This document shows positions 61,913 to 64,000 of a stretch of DNA of 64,000 nucleotides, piece after piece (position 1 is the first letter of the stretch; each line of letters begins with the position of its first letter). The DNA lies in the NCBI RefSeq assembly GCF_965229915.1, contig NZ_CBDDJZ010000001.1, forward strand, positions 372,001 through 436,000, in the 5' to 3' direction. The notes beneath the pieces were generated by a model, which saw nothing but the letters and a program-made list of their open reading frames with translations, was not told where the DNA came from and ran no database searches. The DNA is from Marinoscillum sp965229915. GTDB lineage: Bacteria; Bacteroidota; Bacteroidia; Cytophagales; Cyclobacteriaceae. The position numbers were made by a program, and so were the translations under genes.

Positions 61913-63880
61913 TTACGAGTTGAACTGATGCTCAAATGCATAATCCTCAAAGAATTGAAGTGATTCAGGGTTGCGCATAGCGCCTAGATTAGCTGCATTC
62001 TGCTTGTTTTTACCCATCAGAATCTTCTTCACCGGTGCTTCCATTTTCTTACCACTAATCGTATAAGGGATATCCTTTACCTCTATCACCTCATCAGGCA
62101 CATGGCGTCTGGAAAAATCATTGGTCAATTGTCTATTAATTTCTTCTTTGACTTTATCAGTAAGGTGGGTGCCTTCTTTCATCACCACAAACAATGGCAT
62201 AAAATGCTTACCTCCAGCCAGCTCCAGATTGACGATAAGACTGTCCTTAATGGATTCTAATTTATCCACACTTTGATAAATCTCTGCGGTACCAATGCGG
62301 ATTCCGTGGCGATTTAACGTAGCATCGGATCGACCTTTAATCACCAAAGTGTTGCGGTCTGTGATCAGCAGCCAATCTCCATGTCGCCATACACCGGGGT
62401 ATTCCTCAAAATACGATTCTTTGTAACGCTCTTTACGGACATCACCCCAAAAGTAAATAGGCATAGATGGCATAGGTTTAGTCACCACCATTTCACCTAC
62501 CTCATTCACCAATGCCTTGCCATGATCATCGTAGGCAAACATAGCGCATCCCAGGGCACGTCTTTGTATTTCACCCTCATATAAAGGCTCCAAAGGACAT
62601 CCTCCAACGAAAGCAGAACAAACATCAGTGCCACCACTCATGGAGCACAGCCAGACATCCGACTTCACCTTTTCATAAATCCAGTCAAAACCCTCAGGAG
62701 GCAAAGGAGAACCTGTGCTGCTGATTGACCGAAGGCTCGACAAGTCAAATTTCTTGCCTGGTTCTAACTTCTTATTCATGCAAGCCACAATGAACGGGGC
62801 ACTGGTACCAAAATGGTTGATACCAACTTCTTCACTAAACTTCCAAAGAGCATCAAGTCCGGGATACCCGGGACTGCCATCATACAAAACGATTGTAGCG
62901 CCAGCGAGTAAAGTCGATTGGACAAAATTCCACATCATCCAACCAGTGGTGGTAAACCAAAAGTATTTTTCGCCGGCTTTCACATCATTGTGAAAGGTGA
63001 CGTACTTTAAATGCTCTAGCAAAACTCCTCCCTGTGAGTGTGTTATGGCTTTGGGCTGGCCAGTGGTACCCGAGGAGTAGAGTACCCAAATAGGATCTGC
63101 AAAATCCACCGCTGTAAAGTCAAGAGAGGCATCCTGACTGACTACATCATCCCAGGTTGCCGCATAATCCACAAAAGCAACCTGGTGCAGATATGGAATC
63201 TGGAGAACGGATTGAATGGAAGGTAGTTCAGAGAGAATTTGATGAACGGTCTCCACTCTGTCATGACTTTTTCCCTGATACCGATACCCATCAACAGTAA
63301 TCAGTACTTTGGGCTCTATCTGCTTGAAACGATCCACCACACTGTTAGCACCAAAATCTGGCGAACAGCTGGACCAAACAGCCCCTAGCGAACAGGATGC
63401 TAAGAAACCCACCACCGCCTGCGGAATGTTTGGAATATAAGCCACCACACGATCGCCTTTAGTGACACCTTGTGCTTGCAAATAAGCTCTTACCGCCGCG
63501 ACTTGCTGCCGCAATTCACCCCAGGACATGCTCACAGTCTCATTACCTTCCTGTTTGAAGATTATAGCGTCTTTTCCCGCTTGTTCCTGCCGGAAAATGT
63601 GTTCTGCATAATTGATCTTACTTCCTTCAAACCATGTGGTTTCTGGCATTGGAGCATCATCATGTACCGAACGGCACTCTCCATGGTCTATGATTTGAAA
63701 ATACTCGTAAAGCGACCCCCAAAAGTCCCTGGTATGATCAATGGACCATCTCCACAGTTCGTCATAGTCTCCAAAAGACAATTCTTTTTTGGATCGGAGC
63801 CAATCCATGTAGGCTTGTAGATTGGACTCTGATTTGAAGGATTGGGAGGGTTCCCACAGTTTTTTTGGGGTAGTGGACAT
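61913..63880 (-). CDS. Acetoacetyl-CoA synthetase
   Basis: A 655-residue adenylate-forming ligase. The N-terminus (KKLWEPSQSFKSESNLQAYM in parts) and FWGSLYEYFQI are of the acetoacetate-CoA ligase branch rather than acetyl-CoA synthetase. The motifs YSSGTTGQPKA (P-loop), TTGWMMWNF and GRSDATLNRHGIRIG, plus the acetylatable Lys near SGKKMEAPVKKIL, are complete. It activates acetoacetate for lipid or PHB metabolism. No other ketone-body genes are adjacent. Confidence 0.93.
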   Translation of the reverse strand: MSTTPKKLWEPSQSFKSESNLQAYMDWLRSKKELSFGDYDELWRWSIDHTRDFWGSLYEYFQIIDHGECRSVHDDAPMPETTWFEGSKINYAEHIFRQEQAGKDAIIFKQEGNETVSMSWGELRQQVAAVRAYLQAQGVTKGDRVVAYIPNIPQAVVGFLASCSLGAVWSSCSPDFGANSVVDRFKQIEPKVLITVDGYRYQGKSHDRVETVHQILSELPSIQSVLQIPYLHQVAFVDYAATWDDVVSQDASLDFTAVDFADPIWVLYSSGTTGQPKAITHSQGGVLLEHLKYVTFHNDVKAGEKYFWFTTTGWMMWNFVQSTLLAGATIVLYDGSPGYPGLDALWKFSEEVGINHFGTSAPFIVACMNKKLEPGKKFDLSSLRSISSTGSPLPPEGFDWIYEKVKSDVWLCSMSGGTDVCSAFVGGCPLEPLYEGEIQRRALGCAMFAYDDHGKALVNEVGEMVVTKPMPSMPIYFWGDVRKERYKESYFEEYPGVWRHGDWLLITDRNTLVIKGRSDATLNRHGIRIGTAEIYQSVDKLESIKDSLIVNLELAGGKHFMPLFVVMKEGTHLTDKVKEEINRQLTNDFSRRHVPDEVIEVKDIPYTISGKKMEAPVKKILMGKNKQNAANLGAMRNPESLQFFEDYAFEHQFNS

Positions 63881-64000
63881 GCTGCGAATATGAGTTTTTG
63901 GGGTTGTTGCTATTCGGATAACAAGTCTCAGTCATTTTGTTCCCATAAAAAAATTGTGTGAAGATTTTCTCTAGAAATTTTCTCAACAGATACGGAAATC

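Noticed and set aside
63762..63986. Minus-strand frame of 74 residues before acetoacetyl-CoA synthetase
   Set aside because: It overlaps the start of the synthetase gene in another frame and shows no signal or domain.

Overview
The window reads as a chromosomal segment of a Bacteroidota bacterium, probably a free-living member of the Cytophagales. The grounds are a type IX secretion C-terminal sorting domain, an ECF sigma / FecR / TonB-receptor / DUF4249 locus, many Ala-Gln signal peptides and lipoproteins, a TAnnTTTG-type promoter in front of the SRP RNA, a ribosomal protein THX gene, and moderate GC content. This placement is inference; no 16S gene or tRNA was seen.

Layout. 1-5 kb: a cut-off aspartyl protease, purine nucleoside phosphorylase, an iodotyrosine-deiodinase-like flavoprotein, a candidate small RNA between two terminators, and a lipoamide-dehydrogenase-like flavoprotein without its redox cysteines. 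5.2-11.9 kb: a compact operon of TetR regulator, TolC, HlyD-type lipoprotein, two ABC ATPases and two ABC-2 permeases (YbhGFSR-like drug export), with two matching TTAACC-N4-GGTTAA palindromes. 11.9-18 kb: CapA-like lipoprotein, pyruvate carboxylase and bestrophin. 18-20.4 kb: a complete IS3-family (IS407-like) element that splits an alpha/beta hydrolase gene and leaves a TTAG duplication. 20.5-32.7 kb: accessory genes (secreted GH-like T9SS cargo, TlpA-type thioredoxin, S9 peptidase, RAYT transposase with REP-like hairpins, TraB/GumN protein, TPR histidine kinase).

33.0-44.6 kb is the most coherent block: one minus-strand array trpL-trpE-trpG-trpD-trpC-(broken GxxExxY gene)-trpF-trpB-trpA-DAHP synthase-phhA-hisH-hisA-hisF-hisIE. 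It makes Trp, feeds the shikimate pathway, converts Phe to Tyr and carries the late His steps. It begins with a classical attenuator: a 17-residue leader peptide (MNRIHAYYWWHIALSGL), an antiterminator segment and a terminator just before trpE.

44.8-51.8 kb holds a TerB-like protein, AlkB-type monooxygenase, ribosomal protein THX, an acidic micro-protein, SRP RNA (ffs), fructose-6-phosphate aldolase/transaldolase, FtsE, and a sigma/anti-sigma/adhesin-like operon. 51.9-59.0 kb is a plus-strand operon of outer-membrane protein, a beta-lactamase-fold protein lacking every catalytic motif, ECF sigma factor, FecR, TonB-dependent receptor, DUF4249 lipoprotein and a frameshifted small secreted protein. 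It is followed on the other strand by a large hybrid sensor kinase/AraC regulator and acetoacetyl-CoA synthetase.
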